Part shown: one piece after another, positions 1 through 6,850 of the stretch | Layout of the letters: every line of letters starts with the position of its first letter | Position numbering within the stretch: the first letter of the stretch is position 1 | Assembly (NCBI GenBank): GCA_902789745.1 | Contig: CADAPH010000006.1 | Location: forward strand, 1 to 64,000 | Direction: 5' to 3' | DNA from: Oscillospiraceae bacterium | GTDB taxonomy: Bacteria > Bacillota > Clostridia > Oscillospirales > Oscillospiraceae | DNA: 64,000 nucleotides | Position numbers and translations under genes: made by a program | Notes under the pieces: model-generated | What the model was told of the DNA's origin: nothing | What the model saw: only the letters and a program-made list of their open reading frames with translations | The model's database searches: none

Positions 1-369
1 GCCTTTGACGGGGCTGACCGCCCCTTTGATCCGGCGGGCTTGACAGCACTCCCGCACACGGATCTTGCATTTTTCTCCGATGATTCTATGGACGATGAGG
101 CTCTGCGCGAGAAGATAAGCTCCGCTGCGGCGCTTGGTCCCCGCATTGTCGTTGCGACACGCGGCGCAAAGGGGAGCCTTGCCTTTGACGGCACTGCATT
201 TTATGACTGCCCGCCTGCCCCTTGCAGCGTGGTTGACACAATGGGTGCCGGTGACAGCTATATAGCAGGCTTTATCAAGACCTGGCTTGAGGGGAAATCC
301 ATAGCCGAATGTATGAAGACGGGCGCCTTGACAGCGGCAGGCACAATCGCCCGCCACGGGGCGTGGTAA
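1..369 (+). CDS. PfkB-family sugar kinase, C-terminal part (fructoselysine 6-kinase-like)
   Basis: This is the 3' end of a gene entering from the left edge; the reading frame is open from base 1 to the TAA at 367-369. The protein carries the PfkB/ribokinase C-terminal signature DTMGAGDSYIAGF, whose GAGD holds the catalytic aspartate and anion hole, preceded by the VVATRGAKGSLAFDG strand that precedes it in this fold. These enzymes phosphorylate sugars or sugar conjugates with ATP in the cytoplasm. The FFSDD segment and overall pattern resemble fructoselysine 6-kinase (FrlD), but substrate assignment is inference because the N-terminal substrate-binding half is outside the window. The stop codon lies directly against a transposase remnant, so the locus has been rearranged immediately downstream. 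Confidence 0.8.
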   Translation, partial: AFDGADRPFDPAGLTALPHTDLAFFSDDSMDDEALREKISSAAALGPRIVVATRGAKGSLAFDGTAFYDCPPAPCSVVDTMGAGDSYIAGFIKTWLEGKSIAECMKTGALTAAGTIARHGAW

Positions 370-679
370 CTATGGAAGCGCAGATCAGCTCTACGACCTC
401 CGTGCACCGTCTTGTCCGAAAACGTGAGCTCGTATTGTGATCCAGTACTGGCTCGTCCCACAGTAGCCACTTGAAGTCTATTCGGTAACGGCGTGCTTCT
501 TCCAGCTTTCTTGTTGTGTAGATACTGTATTGGTATCCGTATACCAGAATCTTGAACAGCACTCGTGGATCGGCGACCGATTTCCGTCCTCTGGACGAAC
601 ACGCTGCATACACTTTCCTGTAATCCAGTTCCTCAAGCTGGGCGTTGGTCAGCCGTGCGGGTGCTTCTTCCGGCAGCAT
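370..679 (-). pseudogene. IS1182-type transposase, truncated (N-terminal ~100 residues only)
   Basis: The start is the ATG at 679. The frame encodes a typical N-terminal domain of IS1182/DUF772 transposases: a DYRKVY segment, then RVLFKILVYGY, IYTTRKLEEA and DHNTSSRFR. Intact members are about 450-550 residues with a C-terminal DDE catalytic domain. Here recognisable similarity stops at about residue 100, near base 375, where the frame runs antisense into the PfkB kinase gene. The catalytic domain and the distal inverted repeat are therefore missing and the element cannot move by itself. A 9-bp inverted pair (692-700 and 728-736) lies just upstream of the start and may belong to the element's end. 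Confidence 0.72.
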
Positions 680-780
680 TATTTCGCTGTTCAGTGTAAA
701 TACCAGTTGACCATTCCGCTCAATTACTTTACACTGTTTCAGCGTTTGGTTTTTTCACACCTAAAGCTTAACGCAAACGA

Positions 781-827
781 AAGCACCAGCTAAGTCCTTT
801 TTGGACCCAACTGGTGCTTTTGTTTTT
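781..827 (+). terminator. Terminator-like hairpin near the IS remnant
   Basis: AAGCACCAG at 781-789 pairs with CTGGTGCTT at 811-819, with an inner AGTCC/GGAC pairing and a T-rich tail (TTTGTTTTT). On the + strand it would terminate read-through from the kinase side. It could also be part of the transposon end. Confidence 0.55.
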
Positions 828-986
828 CGGCGCTATTTTGCAACGCGCCCGTGTATTATTATTTTCGATTTTGAAAAACAGTATTTGTCAGCTCGCCACA
901 GAAATCTGCAACTTGGAATCTGTTTGAAATATCTCCTAAATAAATCCTTTCGACGTATGTTTACTCCTCAGTCATATATTTATATG

Positions 987-1020
987 CATGGATCCCGCTC
1001 TAAAAAGAGTGGGATCCATG
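987..1020 (+). terminator. Long hairpin, terminator-like
   Basis: A stem of about 15 bp with one G-T wobble (CATGGATCCC.CTC against GAG.GGGATCCATG), a very short A-rich loop, and TTTTC after the stem on the + strand. No + strand gene ends nearby, so it may be a leftover of a deleted gene. Confidence 0.45.
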
Positions 1021-1091
1021 TTTTCATTCATTAAATACACAGTAATGCGGGAAAAAAAGTGTACCTTCCTCCATTTCTTTATACAAACAGA

Positions 1092-1118
1092 AAAGCCCAC
1101 CACGACGTGATGAGCTTT
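1092..1118 (-). terminator. Terminator downstream of the 68-aa gene
   Basis: On the minus strand, AAAGCTCATCAC and GTGGTGGGCTTT form a 12-bp stem with wobble pairs and a GTC loop, followed by TCTGTTT. It lies about 270 bp beyond the stop of the minus-strand gene at 1391 and is the first plausible terminator for it. Confidence 0.5.
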
Positions 1119-1390
1119 CAATCTTCTATATGCTATTTTTAGCTTACTTTTCCGGATTAAAACTGTCAACATTTTCATCTGACAGTGCTTTTCTTTGTTA
1201 AATTGAGACTTAAGCAATCATGTTTCCATCAATTGAGGCTGTTGAATCCATGTTGATTCCTCTCAGAACCGCGTATATGCGTCTACTGTTTTCTAAATTG
1301 ATGTTATAGTTTCTCGTTTGCACCAATAACAGCATTTCTCCGAAGAGCATCCTATAAAAGATTACATCTACACCGTACCCTTGAAGATGT

Positions 1391-1597
1391 CTAAAGGATG
1401 AACTCCTCTATTGTCGGTTCTTTTCCGACAAATCGAAAATCTTCCCATTGTGCCTGAACAATTGGATCGGGATCGTTCCTTCCAGCTTCCATGGCTTCTT
1501 TCATGTCTGCTCGCACTTGCTCTTCCGAGATGTTGTTCTCGCGGGCGATCTTAACGATTATTTGGGCCGTCCGCTTCAAATCAAACTCTGAATACAT
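1391..1597 (-). CDS. Small conserved Firmicutes protein, Spo0A C-terminal-like
   Basis: A 68-residue acidic protein. The ATG at 1597 is preceded by AAGGAGG at good spacing. The pattern 'IARENNISEEQVRADMKEAM' followed by NPDP, a QAQW motif and a final PTIEEF is characteristic of a family of 65-100-residue Clostridia proteins. These are often annotated as Spo0A C-terminal-domain-like because the helix pair resembles part of the Spo0A DNA-binding domain. That the protein is real is well supported by the RBS and composition. DNA binding or a link to sporulation is only inference. It stands alone on its strand, next to an XRE regulator gene. A TATAAT hexamer (1659-1654) lies 57 bp upstream of the start, without a clear -35. 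Confidence 0.62.
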   Translation of the reverse strand: MYSEFDLKRTAQIIVKIARENNISEEQVRADMKEAMEAGRNDPDPIVQAQWEDFRFVGKEPTIEEFIL

Positions 1598-1718
1598 AGG
1601 TCTGCCTCCTTATTGTTGTTCTATTGGTTATTTCTCTTTCTTGTAGCAATACCATTATACTCAGCAGGTTTGTCATATGTTGTTGAAGTCTGTCGTAGCA
1701 TTGCTGAAAAGCAAAAAA

Positions 1719-1762
1719 TCCCTACGGCAGATATCTTTCATGCAGATATCCGTCGTAGGGAA
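1719..1762 (-). terminator. Terminator of the XRE regulator gene
   Basis: On the minus strand, ATTCCCTACG...GATATC pairs with GATATC...CGTAGGGAT with two internal mismatches and is followed by TTTTTTGC. It sits 6 bp beyond the stop codon of the XRE gene, which ends at 1768. Confidence 0.7.
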
Positions 1763-1767
1763 TCTCT

Positions 1768-2097
1768 TTATCGTGTGCTTGCTTCGTCTATCATGACTTC
1801 CAGCACTCGGAGTATCCGGCGTTGCTCATCAGCAGGTAGATTCAACAGTTTTTGTGAGACAAGGCCGCTCTCCTGACTCGTAGTCACATCCAGAACATCG
1901 GTGAGAAGCAGATTGGCGTCGCATTGCAGTGCATTGGCGATAGCAACAAAGGTGTTCAGCTTAGGTGTTTTGAAACCGCACTCGATATTGCTGATATACT
2001 TGGTAGACAGATCAACCTTTTGCGAAAGCTCCGACTGTGTGAGCCCGCGGTCTCTTCTTACCTCTTGAATCCGTCTGCCCACTTTCTGAGCGTCCAC
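1768..2097 (-). CDS. XRE-family helix-turn-helix regulator
   Basis: A cytoplasmic DNA-binding protein of about 109 residues. Its N-terminal Cro/C1-type HTH spans residues ~4-60: VGRRIQEVRRDRGLTQSELS, then DLSTKYISNIECG as recognition helix and the usual P-x-L core. The C-terminal ~45 residues form a helix pair probably used for dimerisation. An upstream in-frame ATG at 2145 exists, but AGGAGG (2109-2104) sits 6 nt before the GTG at 2097, so GTG is the preferred start. Target genes are unknown. An 11-bp palindrome ACTTG-C-CAAGT at 2137-2147, inside the leader, may be an autoregulatory operator. The function is confident only at the level of an XRE regulator. Confidence 0.85.
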   Translation of the reverse strand: MDAQKVGRRIQEVRRDRGLTQSELSQKVDLSTKYISNIECGFKTPKLNTFVAIANALQCDANLLLTDVLDVTTSQESGLVSQKLLNLPADEQRRILRVLEVMIDEASTR

Positions 2098-2136
2098 AGG
2101 CATCCTCCTAACAGCCAGCAATCTGTCTGTTAGTAT

Positions 2137-2205
2137 ACTTGCCAAGTAGTGCGGGATAAATCCACCATTCGTAATAAGTATAGCTATTTGTTATATCTCT
2201 GTGAA
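2137..2205 (-). promoter_or_regulatory. Promoter and possible operator of the XRE gene
   Basis: On the minus strand TTCACA (2205-2200), a 17-bp spacer and TATACT (2182-2177) match a housekeeping promoter. The palindrome ACTTGCCAAGT (2137-2147) lies downstream in the leader, where a repressor would block transcription. Confidence 0.45.
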
Positions 2206-2370
2206 GTTTTTTGAGCAGATTTAGCTTTCCCAAGTTGTCGCAATTCTCCTGAATGAGAATAAAGTGTTGGGAAGGTACACACACTTTATTTCACTTATGA
2301 AGACGGAATTTGCCGTTCCATCGCTTTCAATCCTATTTCACAGTTGTTCTGCCGGATTTATCTCTCACGA

Positions 2371-2682
2371 TCAGCCAAGTACTTCGACAAGCTCTATGGT
2401 AAAGTTCAGCTCTTTTCCGGCCATTTCATGATTGGCGTCAAACGTGATTGTGCAGTCATCCATGGCGGTATCCTTTACCGGCAGAGGCTGACCATAGGAG
2501 TTTTGCAGATAGATCCGCTGTCCGACGGTCAATTCTTCCGCACCGGGCAGATGGGCAAGCGGAACCGTAAAGATCGCTCTCGGATCTGCTTCGCCATAGG
2601 CCTCCGAAGGGGTCAGATGGATCTGAACGGTCTCGCCGACTTCCATCTCTGCCACAGCCGCATCATAGCCGGGAATCATCAT
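2371..2682 (-). CDS. FKBP-type peptidyl-prolyl isomerase, C-terminal two thirds, in frame with the upstream gene across a TGA
   Basis: This frame encodes most of an FKBP/SlyD-like prolyl isomerase: MMIPGYDAAVAEMEVGE, then the LTPSEAYG segment, then AHLPG, and a C-terminal NFTIELVEVL strand. The first strands of the same FKBP fold (VRTHYRGTFNDGTQFDSS, EPLEFV) lie at the end of the upstream frame. The two parts are in the same frame and are separated only by TGA GGG GCG GGC. The ATG at 2682 has no convincing SD and would start in the middle of the fold, so it is unlikely to be a real independent start. Relatives usually read EFVCGAGMMI, so the TGA occupies a cysteine position. Either the gene carries a nonsense mutation or sequencing error, or the TGA is read as selenocysteine. 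Confidence 0.7.
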   Translation of the reverse strand: MMIPGYDAAVAEMEVGETVQIHLTPSEAYGEADPRAIFTVPLAHLPGAEELTVGQRIYLQNSYGQPLPVKDTAMDDCTITFDANHEMAGKELNFTIELVEVLG

Positions 2683-2691
2683 GCCCGCCCC

Positions 2692-3201
2692 TCAGACGAA
2701 CTCCAGCGGTTCTCCCCGATCATAAGAAGAGTCAAACTGTGTGCCGTCGTTGAAGGTTCCACGATAGTGGGTACGCACCTTCTTTCCTACATTTTTGCCC
2801 TTCCTGGTCGGTCCTGAATGGCACCCTCCGCATCCACCGCCATGGTCATGACAGGAATGCCCCTCCTCATGGTGGTCACAGTTGGCGCCGGTATTGACAA
2901 GCTCGCCTCTCAGATAGGCCCCAACGGCAGCATCCGCATTGCCGGACGCGCCGGCGCAAAGCTCGATCCCCTGTTCCGAAAGCGCCGCCTGCGCTCCGCC
3001 GCCTATGCCGCCGCAAATCAGAACATCGATCCTCTGATTTGCAAGAAGCCCGGCCAAGGCTTCATGACCGTTTCCGTCGGAACCAATAATCTGAGAGGAT
3101 ATTACCTTTCCGTCCTCTACTTCATATACCTTGAACGTTTCTGTATGTCCGAAATGCTGAAACACTTCTCCGTTTTCGTAAGTCACCGCGATCTTCATCA
3201 T
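2692..3201 (-). CDS. NifX/NifB-type dinitrogenase cofactor-binding domain protein fused to the start of an FKBP domain
   Basis: Residues ~1-110 are a dinitrogenase iron-molybdenum cofactor-binding (NifX/NafY-like) domain: MKIAVTYENGEVFQHFGHTE at the N-terminus and a DVLICGGIGGGAQAAL core. A Cys/His-rich linker follows (CDHHEEGHSCHDHGGGCGGC), likely to bind metal. The last ~35 residues begin an FKBP fold that continues beyond the TGA at 2694-2692. Read through, the product would be about 276 residues. NifX-type domains carry metal clusters or chelates in the cytoplasm. The gene is the last of a six-gene minus-strand run and is a paralogue of the NifX domain in the first gene (5656-6423). The ATG at 3201 follows AAGGAG, with a second ATG directly after it. 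Confidence 0.85.
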   Translation of the reverse strand: MMKIAVTYENGEVFQHFGHTETFKVYEVEDGKVISSQIIGSDGNGHEALAGLLANQRIDVLICGGIGGGAQAALSEQGIELCAGASGNADAAVGAYLRGELVNTGANCDHHEEGHSCHDHGGGCGGCHSGPTRKGKNVGKKVRTHYRGTFNDGTQFDSSYDRGEPLEFV

Positions 3202-3225
3202 TGAGTTTGTCTCCTTATCATTTAT

Positions 3226-3756
3226 TCACTTTATTTTCTTTTCAAAGCGGAACATCCCGTCCGGAAACTGTTCATCCATCTGCTCTGCCATATCAGGATC
3301 GTTGGGATCAGGGTGATGGCTGTTGAAAAACTCCACGATATGAAATCCGCAGCGATTGACGTAGAAATGAATGTTCCGCTTTTCAAAGTACGGCGTGACA
3401 GTTTCCCAGACGCGAACCTCCGGGTGCAGCTTCTCTATCGCACTCCAGGCGGCAAAGCCGATGCCTTTGCTGTGGACCCGTGGGGAGACAAACAAGAGTT
3501 CGAGATCGCCGCGATCCCCCTCCACCCTGATGACCACAACGCCGACCGGCTGACCGTTTTGCATGATCCGATACGCCTCACCTGAGTCAATGGCCGCCTC
3601 TATGGTCTCGCGGGAGATGATTTCGCCGTCCTCCTCAAAGTGGTCGTCCCGGCGCCCAAACTCCTCCAAAGCGCCGTAATTGAAAGCCTCCTGATTGTCC
3701 AGGATAAACTGCTCCCGGTCATCCAAAGTCAGGGGAAGCAGGCGTATGTCAGTCAT
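3226..3756 (-). CDS. GNAT-family N-acetyltransferase
   Basis: A 176-residue GNAT acyltransferase: an N-terminal strand-helix, a central AYRIMQNGQPVGVVVI strand, ELLFVSPRVHSKGIGFAAW as the acetyl-CoA pyrophosphate loop (an R/Q-x-x-G-x-G variant), then VTPYFEKRNIHFYVNRCGF, the typical late motif before a C-terminal strand. It would transfer an acetyl group from acetyl-CoA to an unknown amine. The start chosen is the ATG at 3756, preceded by GAGGTGA with 5-nt spacing; upstream in-frame codons are not protein-like. It lies between the DUF5714 gene and the NifX-FKBP gene on the same strand with gaps of 32 and 24 bp, suggesting co-transcription. Confidence 0.85.
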   Translation of the reverse strand: MTDIRLLPLTLDDREQFILDNQEAFNYGALEEFGRRDDHFEEDGEIISRETIEAAIDSGEAYRIMQNGQPVGVVVIRVEGDRGDLELLFVSPRVHSKGIGFAAWSAIEKLHPEVRVWETVTPYFEKRNIHFYVNRCGFHIVEFFNSHHPDPNDPDMAEQMDEQFPDGMFRFEKKIK

Positions 3757-3788
3757 ATAAGTCACCTCATCATACGGATAACAACATT

Positions 3789-4487
3789 TCAGGCATGGTT
3801 GATTTTTGCAAACGGACAGCGCTTTCCAATGCATTGATTGTTCTGCGCCGAGTGAGAACAAACGATTTCCGGCTTCTCCATCTCGATCCCGAAGTTTTCT
3901 TTTACGAAGTCAACGGCAGACAGGATGGACAGATAGGAGTCCCGTTTGCAGCAGCGCGGGCCGCCGATCTCTCCGATGGCGCTCAGCGACCTTGCGGTCA
4001 TGCGATGGGAAAGCGCGAACGGCTCTACGGAGAACGGCGTGGACTTGGAGAGGATGGACACAAACATGCCGGAGCTGATCCCCGCGCCGCAGGCGCCCCA
4101 GAAGCCGCAGGATCCGCCGGGCACGCTTTTGCCCCTGTTCAGCATCTCCGCCAGGGCTGGCCCAAGCTCGATTGCCCCGCCTGCGTTTTTGTAAGCCGTC
4201 AGCAGCGCCGCGCCGACCATCACATGGTGCTCCGGGCCGTGCATATGGCAGAAGGGCATTGCCATCATCTTCTCGATGATCTCGACAGGATTCTTTGAGT
4301 CCTCGTTCAGACACAGGCCGACGATGGCGTCCATCCCGGCCGTATGGCATTCGCTGCAGACATAGTGGCCGTGGACGCAGCGGGTTTTGCTGTTCTCTTT
4401 TTTGTGGCAGATTGCGCACTCCATGAGCTCGTCTTTTTCAAGATACTCCAATGGCGCGCCGCAGATCAGGCATTCTTCCATATTCAT
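3789..4487 (-). CDS. DUF5714 cysteine-rich protein
   Basis: A 232-residue protein with an N-terminal zinc-ribbon-like module (ECLICGAPLEY, then CAICHKKE, then CVHGHYVCSECH). A longer domain follows with conserved Cys/His: PFCHMHGPEHH, GGSCGFWGACGAGISSG, GGPRCCKRDS and a final CSHSAQNNQCIGKRCPF. This matches the DUF5714 family of anaerobes and methanogens, whose function is not established. The many ordered Cys suggest bound metal or an Fe-S cluster (inference). The ATG at 4487 is used because GGGAGA lies about 9 nt upstream. Its position next to two chromate-type transporters and NifX-domain proteins suggests a role in handling a metal or oxyanion. Confidence 0.78.
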   Translation of the reverse strand: MNMEECLICGAPLEYLEKDELMECAICHKKENSKTRCVHGHYVCSECHTAGMDAIVGLCLNEDSKNPVEIIEKMMAMPFCHMHGPEHHVMVGAALLTAYKNAGGAIELGPALAEMLNRGKSVPGGSCGFWGACGAGISSGMFVSILSKSTPFSVEPFALSHRMTARSLSAIGEIGGPRCCKRDSYLSILSAVDFVKENFGIEMEKPEIVCSHSAQNNQCIGKRCPFAKINHA

Positions 4488-4510
4488 AAACACAGTTCTC
4501 CCGTAAAAAT

Positions 4511-5074
4511 CTACAGACCATAGATCAAGATTCCGGTGACGGCGGAAATGCCGATCAGCCCGATTGGTGACAGTCCTTTTTTCATGACCTTTTTTGAGCC
4601 GAAGTAGATGCCCGCAAGCATAGCCGTCATCATCACGGCAGTCAGGTCCACTGAAATCGAGTCGAAACCGCCCAGGCAGTTCCGGAGGATCATGTAGATG
4701 CCCGTCGCGAGAATAATGCCGACCATGCAAGGCTTAACGCCCCGCAAAACAGCCTGCATATAGGGGTTTTTCAGCATTCTTTTCAGCAGGACCATGATCA
4801 GCAGAATGATGATAAATGACGGGAGCACAACAGCGGCCGTCGCGATCAATGCGCCCCAAAATCCCGCCTGTGAACTGCCCACATAGGTCGCCAAGTTCAC
4901 CATGATAGGCCCCGGCGTGCTCTCGCTGACGGCGATCATATAGGTCAGCATCTCATCGTCGAGCCAGCCGTAGGACAAAACCACATCCCGGATCAGGGGA
5001 ATCGCCCCGTAGGCGCCGCCAAACGCGAACAGCCCCACCTTCAAAAAGCCGACCAGCAGCTCCAGATAGATCAT
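4511..5074 (-). CDS. Chromate-transporter-family membrane protein, second half of a short pair
   Basis: A 187-residue integral membrane protein with about five to six hydrophobic segments and the CHR-family sequence FGGAYGAIPLIRDVV near the N-terminus, then ESTPGPIMVNLATYVG. It is a short-chain CHR protein, encoded as one half of a tandem pair; such pairs work as a heterodimer exporting chromate or a related oxyanion. The ATG overlaps the stop of the preceding gene as ATGA (5074-5071), so the two are translationally coupled. The real substrate cannot be read from sequence and could be sulfate, molybdate or another oxyanion. Confidence 0.9.
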   Translation of the reverse strand: MIYLELLVGFLKVGLFAFGGAYGAIPLIRDVVLSYGWLDDEMLTYMIAVSESTPGPIMVNLATYVGSSQAGFWGALIATAAVVLPSFIIILLIMVLLKRMLKNPYMQAVLRGVKPCMVGIILATGIYMILRNCLGGFDSISVDLTAVMMTAMLAGIYFGSKKVMKKGLSPIGLIGISAVTGILIYGL

Positions 5075-5646
5075 CTTGTCCCCGCCTCCTTACCGCCGTT
5101 TTGCTTCACCAGAAACAGAACAAGGCTGACGGCGGCCGCGGTCAGCATCAGGGTAATGGAGGATATCCGCAGCGCGAAGACGTCAATGAGCAGCATGGCG
5201 AGAAAGGCGCAGCCCATGATCGTCAGGGGCAGCGCCTTCTTCTGCATTTTTCGGAGCATCCTGACGGCGGCGTCCAGGATCAGAATACCTACGGCAATCT
5301 TGATTCCCCGAAACGCATGGGCGATCCAGGCAATCTCCAGAAAATCGTCCAGGAACATGGAAATCAAGAAGATAATGCAGAAGGAAGGAAGCACCATTCC
5401 GACTGTCGCCGCAGCCGCGCCGCTCAGGCCCTTTTGCTTATAACCGACATAGGTCGCGCAGTTGATGGCGATCGGCCCGGGCGTAGACTCGGCAATCACC
5501 GTGACATTTATCATCTCGTCGTGGGTGATCCACCGCTTCTTCTCCACACAGGCATCCTCGATCAGGGAGATCATGGCGTAGCCGCCGCCAAAGGTAAACA
5601 AGCCGATCTTGGCAAAGGTCAAAAAGAGATTGAGAAGGATCGGCAT
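5071..5646 (-). CDS. Chromate-transporter-family membrane protein, first half of a short pair
   Basis: A 191-residue membrane protein of the CHR family: LTFAKIGLFTFGGGYAMISL at the N-terminus, an AESTPGPIAINCATYVGY motif at residues ~52-70, and four to five further hydrophobic segments. It is homologous to its downstream partner, with shared ESTPGPI and ATYVG, and overlaps it by 4 bp. It follows the DUF134/NifX gene by 9 bp, so it belongs to the operon driven from the promoter at 6459-6487. Together the pair should form one oxyanion transporter in the cytoplasmic membrane. Confidence 0.9.
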   Translation of the reverse strand: MPILLNLFLTFAKIGLFTFGGGYAMISLIEDACVEKKRWITHDEMINVTVIAESTPGPIAINCATYVGYKQKGLSGAAAATVGMVLPSFCIIFLISMFLDDFLEIAWIAHAFRGIKIAVGILILDAAVRMLRKMQKKALPLTIMGCAFLAMLLIDVFALRISSITLMLTAAAVSLVLFLVKQNGGKEAGTR

Positions 5647-5655
5647 AGCGTTTTC

Positions 5656-6423
5656 TCAGTTTTCATGATGGCGGCGGCAGCCCTCGTCCCCGTGATGATG
5701 GCCGCAGGAATGCCCCTCGCCGTGGTGATGGCCGCACTCGTGATCGTCTTCGTGGTGATGGCCGTGGTGGTCGCATTTGGCGTCGGGATCATAGGAGAGC
5801 GTCCCCGCCGCCAGCGCCTGCGCCGCAACATCCGCCGAGCCGGAAACACCGCCGTAAAGCTTGATTCCAGCCTCGGCCAACGCGCTCTGTGCGCCCATGC
5901 CGATGCCGCCGCAGATCAGCGCGTCCACCTCGGCAGCCTTCAGAAAACCGGCCAGCGCGCCGTGGCCGCTGCCGTTGGTGGGAACGATCTGCTCGCCAAT
6001 GATCCTGCCGTCCTCCACGTCGTAGAGCTTGAACTGCTCCGTGTGTCCGAAATGCTGGAAGATCTCTCCGTTCTCATACGTTACTGCGATTCTCATACTG
6101 TCCGTTCCTTTCTGCATGAACTGCACTGTGCATTGATTGTTGAGGCGGTAGCTGCCACCCCGGATCAGAAGCCGCTTTCCGTCTACAAGAGCCTCCGCGA
6201 TTTTTCGGCGGGCGCTCTCGTAAATCGCCGTCACGGTGGTGCGGGCGACGCCCATCCGCTCGGCGCATTGCTCCTGGGTCATCCCCTCCCGGTCAAGAAG
6301 CCGAACCGTCTCAAATTCATCCAGGCTCATGACGACCGGCTCGCCGTCAGACACTTCCTCGGGAGAGAACTCCCAATGATCCGGGTACCCGCCGATCCAT
6401 CGGCAGCGCTGTTTTCTGGGCAT
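5656..6423 (-). CDS. DUF134 DNA-binding domain fused to a NifX-type metal-cofactor domain with a His-rich tail
   Basis: A 255-residue protein. Residues ~1-105 are a DUF134 helix-turn-helix domain: CRWIGGYPDHWEFSPEE, LDEFETVRLLDREGMTQEQC, MGVARTTVTAIYESARRKIAEAL. Residues ~110-215 are a NifX-like domain (MRIAVTYENGE, FGHTEQF, ALICGGIGMGAQSAL). The last ~35 residues are Cys/His-rich (HHGHHHEDDHECGHHHG), a likely metal chelator. The ATG at 6423 has AGGAGG with 7-nt spacing. A second SD (AAAGGA, 6111-6106) precedes an in-frame ATG at 6096, so a free NifX domain may also be made. A regulator fused to a possible metal sensor, behind a promoter with two palindromes, suggests metal-responsive autoregulation (inference). 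Confidence 0.87.
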   Translation of the reverse strand: MPRKQRCRWIGGYPDHWEFSPEEVSDGEPVVMSLDEFETVRLLDREGMTQEQCAERMGVARTTVTAIYESARRKIAEALVDGKRLLIRGGSYRLNNQCTVQFMQKGTDSMRIAVTYENGEIFQHFGHTEQFKLYDVEDGRIIGEQIVPTNGSGHGALAGFLKAAEVDALICGGIGMGAQSALAEAGIKLYGGVSGSADVAAQALAAGTLSYDPDAKCDHHGHHHEDDHECGHHHGEGHSCGHHHGDEGCRRHHEN

Positions 6424-6436
6424 AGACGCGCCTCCT

Positions 6437-6487
6437 ATTCTGACTTATGTCGGAATAGATAGTATCATCTTTTTAGACATATGTCAA
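6437..6487 (-). promoter_or_regulatory. Promoter of the NifX/chromate-transporter operon with two palindromic operators
   Basis: Minus strand: TTGACA (6487-6482), 17-bp spacer, TACTAT (6464-6459), a strong housekeeping promoter. A perfect palindrome GACATATGTC (6476-6485) overlaps the -35. A second one, centred on GACTTATGTC within an ATTC...GAAT dyad (6437-6456), lies between the -10 and the SD. Both share GACWTATGTC and their centres are 34 bp apart. The DUF134 domain encoded directly downstream is the obvious candidate ligand. Confidence 0.75.
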
Positions 6488-6572
6488 TATTATTTGGTCC
6501 ACTGCACAGATCTTTTACAGCGACTCGGAGAATCAGAAGCAGTTCGAGGCTTGGAAGTCTGATTCAAAAGTA

Positions 6573-6850
6573 TTACAGCGCCTCCCGAAAGTGTGAGAGA
6601 AGCCAATCTCTCAGCAGGCGGACCGGGGCGTCTGACTCCCCCTCTCTGGTCAGGAAGCTGCTGCACAGCGCCAGGTCCTCCCGAAACGGAACGCTGCGGA
6701 CGCGGCTGTGGGTCTCCTCACGCGGATCATAGCTGTTCAGCGCGAAGCTCCCCTGCTCCATCACGTGATAGAGCACCTGATAGAAGCCCGTCATCGGGAC
6801 AAACTCCGTCTCAGCCCCCGCCTCACGGCAGGCGCGAAACAGCGGCGCAA
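6573..6850 (-). pseudogene. LysR-type regulator, C-terminal fragment
   Basis: The frame ending at 6573 encodes the last ~90 residues of a LysR substrate-binding domain: ALAILAPLFRACREAGAETEF, the MTGFYQVLYHVMEQG segment, VRSVPFREDLALCSSFL and the terminal helix RLLRDWLLSHFREAL. The HTH and the rest of the effector domain are absent: upstream of about 6850 the same DNA is the coding strand of a flavoprotein fragment on the opposite strand. The arrangement is what remains when a deletion removes the 5' halves and shared promoter of two divergent genes. Confidence 0.65.

Larger units (their letters stand above)
680..1390. other. Intergenic stretch without a credible gene
   Basis: No reading frame here looks like a protein. 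The stretch is AT-rich compared with its surroundings and holds three hairpins, listed separately: 781-827, 987-1020 and 1092-1118. It probably combines the outer end of the IS1182 remnant with decayed sequence. Confidence 0.5.

Noticed and set aside
987..1119. Possible CRISPR or small RNA from the series of hairpins
   Set aside because: The hairpins are unrelated in sequence and irregularly spaced; no repeat-spacer structure.
2371..2682. FKBP C-terminal part as an independent short gene with start at 2682
   Set aside because: It would begin in the middle of the FKBP fold and lacks a spaced SD; the missing first strands are in frame just upstream of the TGA.
5101..6462. + strand frame of 453 codons opposite the DUF134-NifX and chrA genes
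   Set aside because: Antisense of recognised proteins, rich in Asp/His/Arg typical of reverse-frame translation.
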